A DNA stretch of 64,000 bases from Pseudomonas sp. MWU16-30317 (GCF_020515695.1 NZ_JAIWJA010000002.1:496001-560000); one strand, 5' to 3'; counted from the stretch's first letter, positions 1 to 8,964 are shown. Numbers and translations are program-made. Notes: generated by a model not told the origin, from the sequence alone.

Positions 1-69
1 GGCATGATGATGCATCGCGTCAGCCTGACGCCGGCAGGGCACCGATTACTGGAGGGTTTGTGGTACTGA
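1..69 (+). CDS. C-terminal end of an upstream gene (partial)
   Basis: An open frame runs in from the left edge and stops at 67-69. The visible 22 residues include LTPAGHRLLEGL, which resembles the wing of a winged-helix regulator (MarR, HxlR or LysR type). Too little is visible to assign a family. A REP pair follows immediately, as is common after the last gene of a transcription unit. Confidence 0.4.
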   Translation, partial: GMMMHRVSLTPAGHRLLEGLWY

Positions 70-97
70 AGCGTTTGATGATTTTGCGCTGACTGTA

Positions 98-189
98 CCG
101 GCCTCTTCGCGGGCAAGCCTTGCTCCCACGGTGTTTACTGCTTCATCTTCATTCACCAGTGGTAGCAAGGCTTGCTCGCGAAGAGGCCC
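98..189. repeat. REP pair (inverted)
   Basis: Two inverted copies of the Pseudomonas REP core ('ttcgcgggcaagccttgctc' and its complement) lie at 98-129 and 161-189, separated by about 30 bp. They can form a long hairpin. The same element recurs at least ten more times in this window, always between genes. Confidence 0.85.
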
Positions 190-245
190 AAAACATCACC
201 TCGTTGACTGCGGTTATACTCGTGTTTTTTCTCCGCAGGCTGCCC

Positions 246-863
246 ATGACCGACCCCCATCGCCTTCCCGTTCCCCTCGCCAAAGCCTATCGATTGCTCA
301 ACCATGGCCCGACCGTACTGGTCAGCGCTGCCCATGACGGCGCGCGCAATATCATGGCGGCCGCCTGGTCGGTGCCCATCGATTTCGACCCGCCCAAGGT
401 CGCGGTGGTGCTCGACAAGTCGACCTGGACCCGCAAGCTGCTGGAAGCCTCGGGCACCTTTGTGCTGCAGGTACCGGTGGTGACCCAGGCCAATCTGGTC
501 GAAACCGTCGGCTCGGTGTCCGGCCTGGCGCTGGATGATGCCGGCGATGGTGACAAGTTCGAGCGCTACGGTCTGCAGACATTTGCCGGCGCGGTGATCG
601 ATGCGCCGTTGCTGGAAGGCTGCGTGGCCTGGCTCGAATGCCGACTGATCCCTGAGCCGCACAATCAGGAGACCTACGACCTGTTCCTCGGCGAAGTCGT
701 TGCCGCCCATGCCGACTCGCGGGTGTTCAAGGAGGGCCACTGGGACTTTACCGGCCACGATGAGCTGCGCACCCTGCACCATATCGCCGGTGGGCATTTC
801 CTGGTGATTGGCGAGGCGGTGCAGGGCAGTGAGCAGCCGCCGTTGCCTCCCAGCGGAGCCTGA
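246..863 (+). CDS. Flavin reductase family protein
   Basis: A 205-residue protein of the flavin-reductase-like/DIM6-NTAB fold. Members bind FMN non-covalently and reduce it with NAD(P)H, usually to feed a partner monooxygenase. The N-terminal half carries the family pattern MAAAWSVPIDFDPPKVAVVLDKSTWT, split here as MAAAWSVPIDF and DPPKVAVVLDKS, around residues 35-60. The ATG at 246 is chosen because the in-frame upstream extension runs through the REP pair. No partner oxygenase is adjacent. The rut flavin reductase at 6.5 kb is a separate, more typical RutF. The exact substrate is unknown. Confidence 0.8.
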   Translation: MTDPHRLPVPLAKAYRLLNHGPTVLVSAAHDGARNIMAAAWSVPIDFDPPKVAVVLDKSTWTRKLLEASGTFVLQVPVVTQANLVETVGSVSGLALDDAGDGDKFERYGLQTFAGAVIDAPLLEGCVAWLECRLIPEPHNQETYDLFLGEVVAAHADSRVFKEGHWDFTGHDELRTLHHIAGGHFLVIGEAVQGSEQPPLPPSGA

Positions 864-982
864 ACGGGCCGGACGGTACAGAGAATTTTGTAACCAAGGC
901 TGTCCAATACCGCATGTTGGAGGCCTCAGCGCTATGCTCCGCAACGTCAAACGGAATTAATCATCACTACAGGGCGCTTTTC

Positions 983-1174
983 ATGTCTACCTATTCTTTC
1001 TTCGATCGCGAGGTTGTAGAGCGCGCGGCAAAAAAAATGATGGAACACAAAAATGGCGCGAGTGCGCCGGGTTTGTCCCTCGAGCTTAAAGTCGCTATTG
1101 GCTGGAAGGAAAAAACAGAGGAACAAATTCAGGCAGCATTCCGCGAAGCGGTGCTAAAGCTGCGTCGTGGCTGA
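983..1174 (+). CDS. Small hypothetical protein
   Basis: A 63-residue, mostly helical and charged protein (begins MSTYSFFDREVVERAAKKMM). I do not recognise the family. It carries Lys/Glu-rich segments and no membrane segment. Its last codons overlap a second tiny frame starting at 1167, so the two are probably translated together. The start is the ATG at 983; no strong Shine-Dalgarno is visible before it. Function unknown. Confidence 0.6.
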   Translation: MSTYSFFDREVVERAAKKMMEHKNGASAPGLSLELKVAIGWKEKTEEQIQAAFREAVLKLRRG

Positions 1175-1310
1175 TTCGGTACCGGATTCCTCGAACGGCG
1201 AGGGCGATTACAATTTCATCTACACCAAGTTGGTGGACAACGAGAACGACGTTATCGGTGTCGTCGCCTATTCAGTTTCAGCTGGCAGCGAGATCACCGA
1301 AGCAGGCTGA
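1167..1310 (+). CDS. Tiny acidic ORF, translationally coupled, possibly a truncated domain
   Basis: A 47-codon frame begins with GTG at 1167, inside the 3' end of the preceding gene (whose stop is at 1172-1174), and ends at 1308-1310. The product is acidic. Its segment FIYTKLVDNENDVIGVVAYS resembles, from memory, the N-terminal motif of small bacterial or phage proteins that continue '...AYSLYK'. Here the frame diverges right after AYS, so it may be a shortened or frame-shifted relic. It is a weak call based on that motif and on the overlap. Confidence 0.4.
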   Translation: MADSVPDSSNGEGDYNFIYTKLVDNENDVIGVVAYSVSAGSEITEAG

Positions 1311-1331
1311 TCTCTCATCCCCGCTCGATAT

Positions 1332-2909
1332 TCACCACTCAAACGCCGGCCGCCGCACCATCTGCGCGGCCCGTTCGATATCGGGTGCAAGCCAGCGATC
1401 CTCGTCATAGGCCGGCACCTCGCTGCGTAACAGTCGCCAGGCCCGGTCGGTTCCCATCCCCAAACGCTGCGGCTGAAGAAACTCGAACGCCTGCGCCGCC
1501 AGCAAATACTCGATGGCCAGCACCTGAGTGGTGTTGTCGATGACCTTGAGCAGCTTCAGCGTGGCACCGGTGCCCAAGCTCAAGTGGTCTTCCTGCAGTG
1601 CCGAGGTGACGAAGTTGTCGACCACCGCCGGCTGTGCCAAATGGCGATTTTCCCCGACCAGCGCGGCCGCCACATACTGGGTGATCATCATCCCCGAATT
1701 GACCCCCGGCTGGCTCACCAGAAACGCCGGCAGGCCACTGACCAACGGGTTGATCAGCCGATCCAGACGGCGCTCGGCCACGCCTGCCAACTCCGCGACC
1801 GCAATGCACATCAGGTCCGCCGCCATGGCCAGCGATTCGCCGTGGGGATTGGCCTGGGACAGCACGCGATACGCCTCTGGAGTACCGACCACCAGCGGAT
1901 TGTCGGTGACCGAGGCCAGTTCGGCATCGATCTGCCGCTCGGCGTGTTTGAACTGATCACGGCAGGCGCCGTGAATCTGAGGGATGGAGCGAATGCTCAT
2001 GGCGTCCTGGGTGCGGATCCCGCGGCTGTTGGCGATGACTTCGCTGCCCGCCAGCAGGGTGCGCAGGTTTTGGCCGACGGTCTGCACGCCGGGATGCACC
2101 TTGAGCGACAGCACGGCCTCGTCGAAGGCGTCGATCTGCCCGCGCAGAGCCTCGAAGCTCATGGCGCCGATGATATCCGCCCATTGCGCCAGGTTGCTGG
2201 CATCAGCCAATGCCAGGCTGGCCAGGCCGGTCATGCAGGGCGTACCGTTGACCAGGCTGAGGCCGTCCTTGGCTTGCAGTTCGACCACCGCGAGGCCCGT
2301 CTGATCCAGCGCCTGGGCGGCGCTCATCAGCAGGCCGCCGTGGGACACCTGGCCGATGCCGAGCAGGGCGATGCCGATATGGGCCATATGGGTGAGGTAG
2401 CCGACCGAGCCCTGGGACGGCACGCAGGGGGTGATGTCGTGGTTGAGCAGGTCCAGCAGACGTTGCACCACCGCCGGGCTGATGCCGGAGCGGCCGTGAG
2501 CATAGTTGTTGATGGCGGCGCAGATGATCGCGCGGGTCTGCTCGACTTTCAGCACCGGGCCGACCCCGCAGGCGTGGCTGAGCAGGGTGTTGCGCGACAG
2601 TTTGGCCAACTGCGGGCCTTGCAAGGCGATATCGCTGAGGGCGCCCAGGCCGGTGCTGATGCCGTAGGCACGCTCGCCGCGCTCGACGATATGGTCGACG
2701 ATGGCGCGGGCATTGGCGATCTGCGCCCACACGCTGTCGGCCAGTTCGAGCCGCGCACCGTGCCGCGCTACGGCCACGACCTGGCGCCAATCAAGAGGCT
2801 GATCGCCGCGTTGCACCGGCGGGCAATGCGCGCTGTTGGCAGCCGGACGCGCGGAAGTGGGGTCCTGGAGGGTCACGTTAGGATCCGTAGCAAGGGGAAC
2901 CGCGCTCAT
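1332..2909 (-). CDS. Histidine ammonia-lyase-like protein lacking the MIO triad
   Basis: A 525-residue member of the HAL/PAL aromatic amino acid lyase family. Typical marks are present: AYGISTGLG near residues 81-89 (catalytic Tyr82), [10 protein letters not shown] near 215-224 (Asn221), TDNPLV and QEDHLSLG. The canonical GSVG-ASG-DLAPLAHM, whose Ala-Ser-Gly cyclises to the MIO cofactor, is [13 protein letters not shown] at residues 167-179. A gapless alignment results if exactly ASG is removed. Deamination by the normal MIO route therefore seems impossible and the reaction is unknown. It is the last gene of an amino-acid ABC importer operon, overlapping the ATPase gene by ATGA. A HutC-like palindrome precedes the operon, which suggests histidine, urocanate or a related imidazole as substrate. 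Confidence 0.85.
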   Translation of the reverse strand: MSAVPLATDPNVTLQDPTSARPAANSAHCPPVQRGDQPLDWRQVVAVARHGARLELADSVWAQIANARAIVDHIVERGERAYGISTGLGALSDIALQGPQLAKLSRNTLLSHACGVGPVLKVEQTRAIICAAINNYAHGRSGISPAVVQRLLDLLNHDITPCVPSQGSVGYLTHMAHIGIALLGIGQVSHGGLLMSAAQALDQTGLAVVELQAKDGLSLVNGTPCMTGLASLALADASNLAQWADIIGAMSFEALRGQIDAFDEAVLSLKVHPGVQTVGQNLRTLLAGSEVIANSRGIRTQDAMSIRSIPQIHGACRDQFKHAERQIDAELASVTDNPLVVGTPEAYRVLSQANPHGESLAMAADLMCIAVAELAGVAERRLDRLINPLVSGLPAFLVSQPGVNSGMMITQYVAAALVGENRHLAQPAVVDNFVTSALQEDHLSLGTGATLKLLKVIDNTTQVLAIEYLLAAQAFEFLQPQRLGMGTDRAWRLLRSEVPAYDEDRWLAPDIERAAQMVRRPAFEW

Positions 2910-3697
2910 TCGGCGTTCCTCTGTTGATGACTGGAAACGAACTGGCGAAAGCGCTCGGTGGGCAGGCCTTCGAACAATTCTGCCGGGCTGCCTTGGGCAT
3001 CGATCACGCCGTTGGCCATGAACACCACGCGGTTGGAAACGTGGCGAGCGAAGCCCATCTCATGGGTGACCACCAGCATGGTGCGGCCTTCTTCGGCCAG
3101 CGAGCGCATGACCCGCAGCACCTCGCCGACCAGTTCCGGGTCGAGGGCCGAGGTGGGCTCATCGAACAGCATTACCTGCGGGTTCATGGCCAGCGCCCGG
3201 GCAATGGCTACACGCTGCTGCTGGCCGCCGGAGAGGTGCGCCGGGTAATAGTCGCGGCGGTCGAACAGCCCGACCTTGTGCAGCAGTTGCTCGGCTTCTT
3301 CACGGCACTCGGCCGCCGAACGCTTGAGTACCCGCAGCGGGCCTTCCATGACGTTCTGCAGCACGGTCATGTGCGACCACAGGTTGAAGCTCTGGAACAC
3401 CATGCCCAACTGGCTGCGCATGCGCTCGACCTGGCGCTTGTTGCCGGGCACTTGGCGGCCGTCGCGCTGGCGTTTCATTTCGATCAACTCGCCGTCGAGG
3501 CTGATGCTGCCTTCATCCGGGGTTTCGAGCAGATTGATACAGCGCAGGAAGGTACTCTTGCCCGAGCCGCTGGCGCCCAGGATCGATACCACGTCGCCCT
3601 TGTGCGCTTCCAGCGAGATGCCCTTGAGCACCTGCACCTGGCCAAAGGACTTTTGCAGGTTGGCGACCGACAATGCGGCCGATGAAGGCGTATTCAT
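2906..3697 (-). CDS. Polar amino acid ABC importer, ATP-binding subunit
   Basis: A 263-residue ABC ATPase of the HisP/GlnQ class. It has Walker A GASGSGKS, signature LSGGQQQR, Walker [11 protein letters not shown] and the switch His in VVTHEMGFA. The internal insertion [20 protein letters not shown] is typical of the histidine/arginine/ornithine subclass. The start is the ATG at 3697, because the longer in-frame extension is proline-rich and overlaps the permease end. It is fourth in the operon; its stop overlaps the start of the lyase-like gene. It powers import of a basic or imidazole amino acid (inference). Confidence 0.93.
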   Translation of the reverse strand: MNTPSSAALSVANLQKSFGQVQVLKGISLEAHKGDVVSILGASGSGKSTFLRCINLLETPDEGSISLDGELIEMKRQRDGRQVPGNKRQVERMRSQLGMVFQSFNLWSHMTVLQNVMEGPLRVLKRSAAECREEAEQLLHKVGLFDRRDYYPAHLSGGQQQRVAIARALAMNPQVMLFDEPTSALDPELVGEVLRVMRSLAEEGRTMLVVTHEMGFARHVSNRVVFMANGVIDAQGSPAELFEGLPTERFRQFVSSHQQRNAE

Positions 3698-3713
3698 GAG
3701 GGCTCCAGGTGAT

Positions 3714-4457
3714 TTATTCGGGGGAGGGGCTGGCGGTGTCGGTGGCGAGCGCGGCGCCCGGGCCATGCGGGCGCTCGCGCAGATGCGGCGTCAGGCGATG
3801 CTCGAGCCAGCCAATGGCCCGCACGATCAGGAAATTGAGCAGCAGGTAGATCACCGCCGCGCAGGCGAATACTTCCATGGTCCGGTAGGTGCGCTGGATG
3901 ATCTGCTGGGCCACGCCAGTCACATCCCACACCGTTACCAGACTCGCCAATGCGGTGGACTTGACCAGCAACACGGCCTCGGTGGAATACGCCGGCAGGG
4001 CCTGGCGCAGTGTCACCGGGGCGATGATCCGGCGCAGCAGCGTCCAGCGCGACATGCCGATGGCCAGGCCTGCTTCGATCTGGCCGTGAGGTACGCTAAG
4101 CAGGCCGCCGCGGATGATCTCAGCGGTGTAGCCGGCGGTGCACAGCGCCAGCGACACCACCGCACAGCCATAGGGCGAGCGCAGCACCACCCAGGCGAAA
4201 CTGTCACGGATGGCCGGGAACTGCCCCAGGCCGTAGTAGATGAGGAACATCTGGATCAGCAGCGGCGTGCCGCGAAACAGCATGATGTAGAAGCGTGCCG
4301 GGTAACTGAGCAGCGGCCAGCGGCTGACCCGCAGGCTGACGATACCCAGCGACAAGGTCAGGCCCAGCGCCAGCGAAGTGAAGAACAACGTCAGCGTGGT
4401 CGGCAATGCCGCCAGCAGCTTGAGCATGGTGTCGGCAAGAAAGGTGAAATCGATCAT
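3714..4457 (-). CDS. Amino acid ABC importer permease (HisM-like)
   Basis: A 247-residue inner-membrane permease of the His/Glu/Gln family (HisM/ArtM type). It has about five hydrophobic segments. The conserved EAA-like loop reads [35 protein letters not shown] is diagnostic for this permease family. The gene lies 15 bp downstream of the first permease and just upstream of the ATPase, which indicates one transcript. It would form the heterodimeric channel with the neighbouring permease. Confidence 0.9.
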   Translation of the reverse strand: MIDFTFLADTMLKLLAALPTTLTLFFTSLALGLTLSLGIVSLRVSRWPLLSYPARFYIMLFRGTPLLIQMFLIYYGLGQFPAIRDSFAWVVLRSPYGCAVVSLALCTAGYTAEIIRGGLLSVPHGQIEAGLAIGMSRWTLLRRIIAPVTLRQALPAYSTEAVLLVKSTALASLVTVWDVTGVAQQIIQRTYRTMEVFACAAVIYLLLNFLIVRAIGWLEHRLTPHLRERPHGPGAALATDTASPSPE

Positions 4458-4472
4458 GGCAGGCGTCCGCAG

Positions 4473-5189
4473 TCAGGGGATCTGGCGACGCTGGGTGCGT
4501 CGTACGCGGGCTTCGGCAAAGCCGAACAGCCGACCCGAAAGGCCCGTCAGGATCAGGTAGAGCACCGCCCCGACGATGTAAAAGGTGAAGTACTGGCGCG
4601 TCGAACCGGCAGCCACCTGGCTGGCGCGCATCAGCTCCACCAGGCCGATCACCGAAATCAGCGCCGAGTCCTTGAGGCTCATCTGCAGCACATTGCCCAG
4701 GCCCGGTAATGCGTAGCGCATGACCTGCGGCACCAGCACCCGGCGAAAGCGCATCGCCGTGCTCATGCCGATCGCCAAGGCAGCCTCCAGCTCGCCCTTG
4801 GCCACTGCCAGATACGCACCGCGAAACACTTCGGCCTGGTATGACCCGGAGATCAGCCCCACCGCCAGGGCGCCGACCAGGAACGGCGGCACATTGATGT
4901 AGCCTTCGCCGCCAAACCAATGCCCCACCGCCGACACCACGCTGGCGCCGCCAAAATAGAACAGATAGATCACCAGCAACTCGGGAATGCCGCGGAACAG
5001 GATCGAATACAGGTCGCCCAGCCAGCGCAGGCTGCGCCGCCGTGACAGCTTGGCGGCAGCCACGAGGCTGCCGAACACCGCGCCGACCAACAGCGCGGCG
5101 AACGTCAGCAGGATGGTCATGCCGGCGGCCTTGAGCAGGGCCATGCCCCAACCGGTATCACCGAAGCTGAGCAGTTGCAGGATATTCAT
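4473..5189 (-). CDS. Amino acid ABC importer permease (HisQ-like)
   Basis: A 238-residue inner-membrane permease of the same family. FRGIPELLVIYLFYFG is typical of HisQ/ArtQ/OccQ. The EAA loop reads GELEAALAIGMSTAMRFRR. It is second in the operon after the binding-protein gene. A strong intercistronic hairpin (5247-5273) separates the two, probably lowering membrane-component expression relative to the binding protein. Confidence 0.9.
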   Translation of the reverse strand: MNILQLLSFGDTGWGMALLKAAGMTILLTFAALLVGAVFGSLVAAAKLSRRRSLRWLGDLYSILFRGIPELLVIYLFYFGGASVVSAVGHWFGGEGYINVPPFLVGALAVGLISGSYQAEVFRGAYLAVAKGELEAALAIGMSTAMRFRRVLVPQVMRYALPGLGNVLQMSLKDSALISVIGLVELMRASQVAAGSTRQYFTFYIVGAVLYLILTGLSGRLFGFAEARVRRTQRRQIP

Positions 5190-5246
5190 CAGGGTTGCCT
5201 CTCAGGGCGCTGGCTATGCACCCAAACGTGGGCGAGCCGAGGAACT

Positions 5247-5273
5247 GCCTCGCCAGCACAGGGCTGGCGAGGC
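5247..5273 (-). promoter_or_regulatory. Intercistronic hairpin after the binding-protein gene
   Basis: A perfect 11-bp inverted repeat (GCCTCGCCAGC and its complement) with a 5-nt loop lies between the binding-protein stop and the permease start. It has no T-run. It probably stabilises the upstream mRNA and partly attenuates read-through. Confidence 0.65.
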
Positions 5274-5284
5274 GCCAGGGCGAC

Positions 5285-6148
5285 TCAGGACTTGGGTGTC
5301 AGGTCGACCTTGAACCACTTCTCGCTGAGCTTCTTCACCGTGCCGTCGGCCAGGGCGTCCTTGAGGGCTGCGTCGAACCGAGCCTTGAGGTCGGCGTCCT
5401 GCTTGCGAAAGCCCAGGGCTTCGCCGTCGCCGAAGATCGGCCCTTTGATTTCCGGACCGGTGTAGGCCAGGCCTTTGTTCTCGTCCTTGGCCATCAGCGA
5501 GTTGAGGAAGGTCACGTCGTCGAACACCACGTCGATACGACCGGCTTGCAAGTCGAGCACCGCTTCGGCGGACGAACCGTATTCGCGCACGGTGGCGATG
5601 TCCTTGAACTGCTCGTCGATAAACGGCGTGTAGACGGTGCCCGAAGCGATGCCGATGGTCTTGCCTTTGAGCGCTGCCTTGACGCTGGCCATCGCAGCGC
5701 TGGTCTTGGCACTGTCGGTACCCAGGGTCAGGGCGGCGGCCTCGCCCGGTGTGCCGGGGAGGGCCTTGGCATCGAGGGCAACGAAGCTGGCCGGGGTGCT
5801 GGCGTAGGGGATGGAGAAGTCCATCACCTGCTTGCGCTCGTCAGTGATGACAATGGCGTCCATCAGCACATCGAACTTGCCGGCGTTGAGGCTGGCGATC
5901 ATGCCGTCCCAGTTCTGCACCGCGATGTTGCATTTGAGCTTCATGCGCTGGCAGAGAATATCCATCAATTCCGGCTCGAAGCCGCTGATCTTGCCACCGG
6001 GCAGGGTCAGGTTCCACGGCTCGTAGGAGCCTTCGGTGGCGATGTTGACGCTGGTCCAGTCCTTGGCCTGCGCCATCGGCAGGAACGCCATCAGCGCGGC
6101 GCCCAGGGTAGCTGCTGTAAACCAACCGGTTTTGCTGGAATGTGTCAT
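5285..6148 (-). CDS. Amino acid ABC importer, periplasmic substrate-binding protein
   Basis: A 287-residue SBP_bac_3 protein of the HisJ/LAO (lysine-arginine-ornithine/histidine) class. It has a Sec signal peptide ending ...MAQA-KDW. Typical family marks follow: SYEPWNLT, GFEPELMDILC, NWDGMIASLNAGKFD, MDAIVITDERKQVMDFS. The start is the ATG at 6148, preceded by AGGGCGGG. The lyase-like gene at the operon end suggests a histidine-like ligand, but basic amino acids are equally possible. First gene of the five-gene operon. Confidence 0.9.
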   Translation of the reverse strand: MTHSSKTGWFTAATLGAALMAFLPMAQAKDWTSVNIATEGSYEPWNLTLPGGKISGFEPELMDILCQRMKLKCNIAVQNWDGMIASLNAGKFDVLMDAIVITDERKQVMDFSIPYASTPASFVALDAKALPGTPGEAAALTLGTDSAKTSAAMASVKAALKGKTIGIASGTVYTPFIDEQFKDIATVREYGSSAEAVLDLQAGRIDVVFDDVTFLNSLMAKDENKGLAYTGPEIKGPIFGDGEALGFRKQDADLKARFDAALKDALADGTVKKLSEKWFKVDLTPKS

Positions 6149-6202
6149 GTGTCCCGCCCTGATTATTGGTCTGGTTGTAAGGGGATGACTGAGTCCCCTA
6201 TG

Positions 6203-6216
6203 CTTGTACATACAAG
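6203..6216. promoter_or_regulatory. HutC/GntR-type operator candidate
   Basis: A perfect palindrome CTTGTA-CA-TACAAG lies 55 bp upstream of the binding-protein ATG. It matches the TGTA-N2-TACA type of site bound by HutC, the urocanate-responsive repressor of histidine utilisation in pseudomonads. No hutC gene is in the window, so regulation would be in trans. The rest of the 6149-6464 gap holds the promoter region and a short tandem repeat; no gene is seen there. Confidence 0.55.
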
Positions 6217-6377
6217 TACTAGCAATTAAAAGGCCAGAATCGCCCGGGCGTTGGACAAACTCCTAACTCGTTGTTTCACATTGTTTTGCCGCGGTGCGAT
6301 GCCTTGCCTGCGCAATGCTGAAGCTGCGCGCGTGTGCACTTTCGGAGCGGCTTTATGACCAAGTGTTACCTGCTGGT

Positions 6378-6421
6378 GCGCTAAGCCGGCGCTAAGCCGG
6401 TGCTAGGTCGGCGCTACTTCG
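6378..6421. repeat. Short tandem repeat, four 11-bp units
   Basis: Four contiguous units (GCGCTAAGCCG twice exactly, then GTGCTAGGTCG and GCGCTACTTCG) lie between the ends of two leftward operons, just past the rutF stop. Function unknown; it could fold weakly or be replication slippage. Confidence 0.7.
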
Positions 6422-6464
6422 ACGCAGAGTTGCCGCCGAGTCGGCGCCCAATCCGCGTCGGTCC

Positions 6465-6989
6465 TCAAACCGGCCGGGCAGTCACCCCATGGTACTGGCG
6501 ATCGAAATACACCAGTCCCGCAGCCGCGCCTTGGCGTTCCAGCGCCACCACCTCGCAGAACAGGATGTCGTGGGTGCCCACGCTTACCGTCTTGCTGACT
6601 CGGCAATCGAACGACGCTGCCGCACCCTCCAGCACTGGCGCCCCGGTTACCCAGGTGTGCCACTGCGCGGCGGCGAAACGCTCGGTCATGTCCGTCTTGC
6701 CGCCGAACAGATTGGACAGCTCGTGTTGACCGTGGGCCAAGGTATTCACACACAGCGTAGCATTGGCGCTGAACGCCGCATGCACCGAGGCCGAGCGGTT
6801 CAGACACACCAGCAAGGTGGGCGGATCGTCGGTGACGCTGCACACCGCCGTGGCGGTAAAGCCCGCGCGTCCGCCAGGGCCATCGCTGGTGATCACATTG
6901 ACCGCTGCTGCCAGGCCGGCCATGGCGTGACGAAAATCGTCGCGGGTTACGACTTCCTGAATAAACGGCGTTGATTCTGACGCTTGCAT
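6465..6989 (-). CDS. rutF: Flavin reductase of the Rut pathway
   Basis: A 174-residue NADH:FMN reductase of the flavin-reductase fold that supplies reduced FMN to RutA. Family pattern: [15 protein letters not shown], then [23 protein letters not shown], then [11 protein letters not shown] near residue 140. The start is the ATG at 6989, preceded by a good GGGGAG site; the longer in-frame start overlaps rutD. It is the last gene of rutABCDF, 13 bp after rutD. The order A-B-C-D-F matches E. coli except that RutE and RutG are absent. Confidence 0.92.
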   Translation of the reverse strand: MQASESTPFIQEVVTRDDFRHAMAGLAAAVNVITSDGPGGRAGFTATAVCSVTDDPPTLLVCLNRSASVHAAFSANATLCVNTLAHGQHELSNLFGGKTDMTERFAAAQWHTWVTGAPVLEGAAASFDCRVSKTVSVGTHDILFCEVVALERQGAAAGLVYFDRQYHGVTARPV

Positions 6990-7002
6990 GACAAGGCTCC
7001 CC

Positions 7003-7782
7003 TCACGCCTGACGCGTGAGATAGTCCAGTAGAACGCGATTGAAAGTGGCTGGATCGCTGACGCTGGAGGCATGGCCGCCGTATTCGAGCAGTGCCAGTT
7101 CACCGTTAGGCAATGCATCCGCCAGATGCTGGGAGCGCTGCCATGGCACGAGCATGTCGTCGCGGTTGGCGATCAGCAGGGTCGGGGTTTGAATGGCGCT
7201 CAAGTGCGCTTCGACATCGAAGCCCTGCAACGCGGCAATGCGCTTGAGCAAATTCTGTGGCTCGGGGAAGTGCGCCAGGGCATGGGCATCGTCCTCGGCC
7301 AATTGCGCGCTGTTGGCGGCGATCCAGTCGGCGGGATACAAAAACAGCGCCTGGGCCTGCACATAGGCCGCCGGGCCGCTGTCGCGCAGCAGGTTCTTGC
7401 GCACCGCAAAGCAGCGTGCACTGTGCGGATTGGGGCTGCTCCAGGCGTTGATCAGCACCTGGCTTTGCAGCAACTGCGGGCGCTGCAGGGCCAACTGCAG
7501 GCCGACCAGCCCACCCAGGGCGTGACCGATGAAATGGCAGCGCTGCACTTCGATGCCATCGAGCAGCGTCAGCAGTTCGCGGGCCATATCGGCGATCGAA
7601 TAATCATCCGCCAATGTCGCCGGGCTGCGGCCGCTGCCGGCCTGATCGTAGACCACCACGCGATAGTGATCGGTCAGCACCGGCAATTGCGGGCCCCAGA
7701 AACGTGCCGAGCCACCCAGGCCCGAGCTGAGCACCAGGGTCGGCGCAGCGGCGTCTTGGCGACCGAGAATTTCGTGATACAT
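7003..7782 (-). CDS. rutD: Alpha/beta-fold protein RutD (putative aminoacrylate/carbamate hydrolase)
   Basis: A 259-residue alpha/beta-hydrolase-fold protein. The nucleophile elbow is [11 protein letters not shown]: Ala sits where Ser is expected, as I recall for E. coli RutD, so classical esterase chemistry is not expected. [27 protein letters not shown] and [13 protein letters not shown] correspond to RutD-specific stretches. In the pathway it is thought to speed the spontaneous breakdown of aminoacrylate or carbamate. Fourth in the rut operon. A GC-rich hairpin sits between rutC and rutD. Confidence 0.93.
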   Translation of the reverse strand: MYHEILGRQDAAAPTLVLSSGLGGSARFWGPQLPVLTDHYRVVVYDQAGSGRSPATLADDYSIADMARELLTLLDGIEVQRCHFIGHALGGLVGLQLALQRPQLLQSQVLINAWSSPNPHSARCFAVRKNLLRDSGPAAYVQAQALFLYPADWIAANSAQLAEDDAHALAHFPEPQNLLKRIAALQGFDVEAHLSAIQTPTLLIANRDDMLVPWQRSQHLADALPNGELALLEYGGHASSVSDPATFNRVLLDYLTRQA

Positions 7783-7796
7783 GCAAGGCTCCAGTG

Positions 7797-7813
7797 CGGG
7801 CCCTCAGGGCCCG
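7797..7813 (-). promoter_or_regulatory. Hairpin between rutC and rutD
   Basis: A perfect 7-bp stem CGGGCCC/GGGCCCG with a TCA loop lies in the 51-bp gap. It has no T-run. It may protect the 3' end of the rutABC part of the mRNA or partly attenuate transcription. Confidence 0.5.
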
Positions 7814-7833
7814 TCCAGGTGGAAGAGGGCGCT

Positions 7834-8217
7834 TTAGCCGATATGGGCGATGCTGGCGATTTCGATCAGCGCCTCGGGTTTGACCAGGCCGCATTGGATG
7901 CAGTAGCGCGCGGGCTTTTCGCCGGCGAAGTACTCGGCGTACACCGCGTTGATCTTCGGATAGTCGGCCCAGTCGCGGAGCATGATCATGTTGAAGGTGA
8001 CGTCGTCCATCGTGCCGCCGGCGGTCTCGATTACCCCTTTGATGGTCTCCAGCACGTGGCGGGTCTGGCCGGTGGCATCGCCTACATGCACCACGTTGTT
8101 GTCCTTGTCGAAGGGCAGGGTGCCAGACACGTACAGAATGCCGTCGGCCATGGAACCCGGCACGAACGGGGCGATGGGCACGCCGGTGCCGGCAGGGATG
8201 ATTGCTTTCTTGCTCAT
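7834..8217 (-). CDS. rutC: 3-aminoacrylate deaminase RutC (RidA/YjgF family)
   Basis: A 127-residue RidA-fold protein that forms trimers and deaminates 3-aminoacrylate (or ureidoacrylate-derived enamine) to malonic semialdehyde and ammonia. Family marks: [21 protein letters not shown], split as [10 protein letters not shown] and [25 protein letters not shown], and [18 protein letters not shown] with the conserved Cys and Glu. The ATG at 8217 is chosen over the GTG at 8223 because AGGAG lies 7 nt before the ATG. It is 18 bp after rutB. Confidence 0.95.
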   Translation of the reverse strand: MSKKAIIPAGTGVPIAPFVPGSMADGILYVSGTLPFDKDNNVVHVGDATGQTRHVLETIKGVIETAGGTMDDVTFNMIMLRDWADYPKINAVYAEYFAGEKPARYCIQCGLVKPEALIEIASIAHIG

Positions 8218-8235
8218 GGTCACACTCCTTGATGA

Positions 8236-8964
8236 TCAGTCTTGAGGGGTAAAGGTGGCGCAGAAGTCATCGACGCTGGCGACCCAGCCGAAGAAGGTCT
8301 CGATGTTGAACAGCGCGGCCTGTTGAGCAAATGCCGGGCCAGCCTGATGGGTGGCATCGGCGAGCACCACGCCGAAGTACTCGAGGAAAAACCCATCGCG
8401 CAGGGTCGATTCCACGCACACGTTGGTGGCGATGCCGGTGAACACCAGATTGCGAATGCCGCGGCTGCGCATCAGGCTGTCGAAGTTGGTGTTGAAAAAG
8501 CCGCTGTAGCGGGTCTTGGGCACCACCATGTCGCCGGGCTGCGGCTTGAGCTCGTCCACCAACTCATAGTCCCAGCCGCCCTTGGCCAGTAACGTGCCGT
8601 GTAGCTCAGGGCGCGAGCGCATGGTTTTCAGCGCGTTGGACTTGTGCCAGTTGGGCGAGCCGGGGCCGCCGGCCTCGACGTATTCCGGGTCCCAGCCGTT
8701 CTGGAAGAACACCACCGGCATGCCGGCAGCGCGAGCGGTGGTCAGGGCTTTCTGGATATTGGCGATCACTGGGCCCGTGGTGCTGACGTCGAAGCCGGCC
8801 AGGTCCAGGTAGCCACCCAGGCTGGAATAGGCATTCTGCATGTCGACCACCACCAGCGCGGTTTCGCTGGCCTTCAGGCTCAGGGCCTCCGGGCGTGCGG
8901 GCAGGGTGCGGGTGGGCTGGCTGTCCTGGGGCAGGCTGTAACCGGAAACGGGGGCATTCATCAT
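8236..8964 (-). CDS. rutB: Ureidoacrylate amidohydrolase RutB
   Basis: A 242-residue cysteine hydrolase of the isochorismatase fold. The catalytic triad is visible as Asp41 (VVVDMQNAY), Lys150 ([11 protein letters not shown]) and Cys183 ([15 protein letters not shown]). The cis-peptide-containing TNVC stretch is typical. It releases carbamate and 3-aminoacrylate from ureidoacrylate. The sequence closely follows E. coli RutB through [19 protein letters not shown] and [11 protein letters not shown]. The start overlaps the rutA stop by ATGA, so the two are translationally coupled. Confidence 0.96.
   Translation of the reverse strand: MMNAPVSGYSLPQDSQPTRTLPARPEALSLKASETALVVVDMQNAYSSLGGYLDLAGFDVSTTGPVIANIQKALTTARAAGMPVVFFQNGWDPEYVEAGGPGSPNWHKSNALKTMRSRPELHGTLLAKGGWDYELVDELKPQPGDMVVPKTRYSGFFNTNFDSLMRSRGIRNLVFTGIATNVCVESTLRDGFFLEYFGVVLADATHQAGPAFAQQAALFNIETFFGWVASVDDFCATFTPQD

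Noticed and set aside
246..863. Second rutF
   Set aside because: It has the flavin-reductase fold but not the RutF-specific segments, and it is on the opposite strand 6 kb from the rut operon.
153..950. Long leftward frame opposite the flavin reductase gene
   Set aside because: It is the antisense of a clear family member, begins in REP sequence and shows low-complexity composition typical of GC-rich shadows.
1584..2927. 447-codon frame opposite the lyase-like gene
   Set aside because: Antisense shadow; the composition is rich in His, Gln, Arg and Ala and shows no domain pattern.
3276..4709. 477-codon rightward frame across the ATPase and permease genes
   Set aside because: It crosses the ends of two well-supported leftward genes and is made of Arg/Gln-rich low-complexity sequence.
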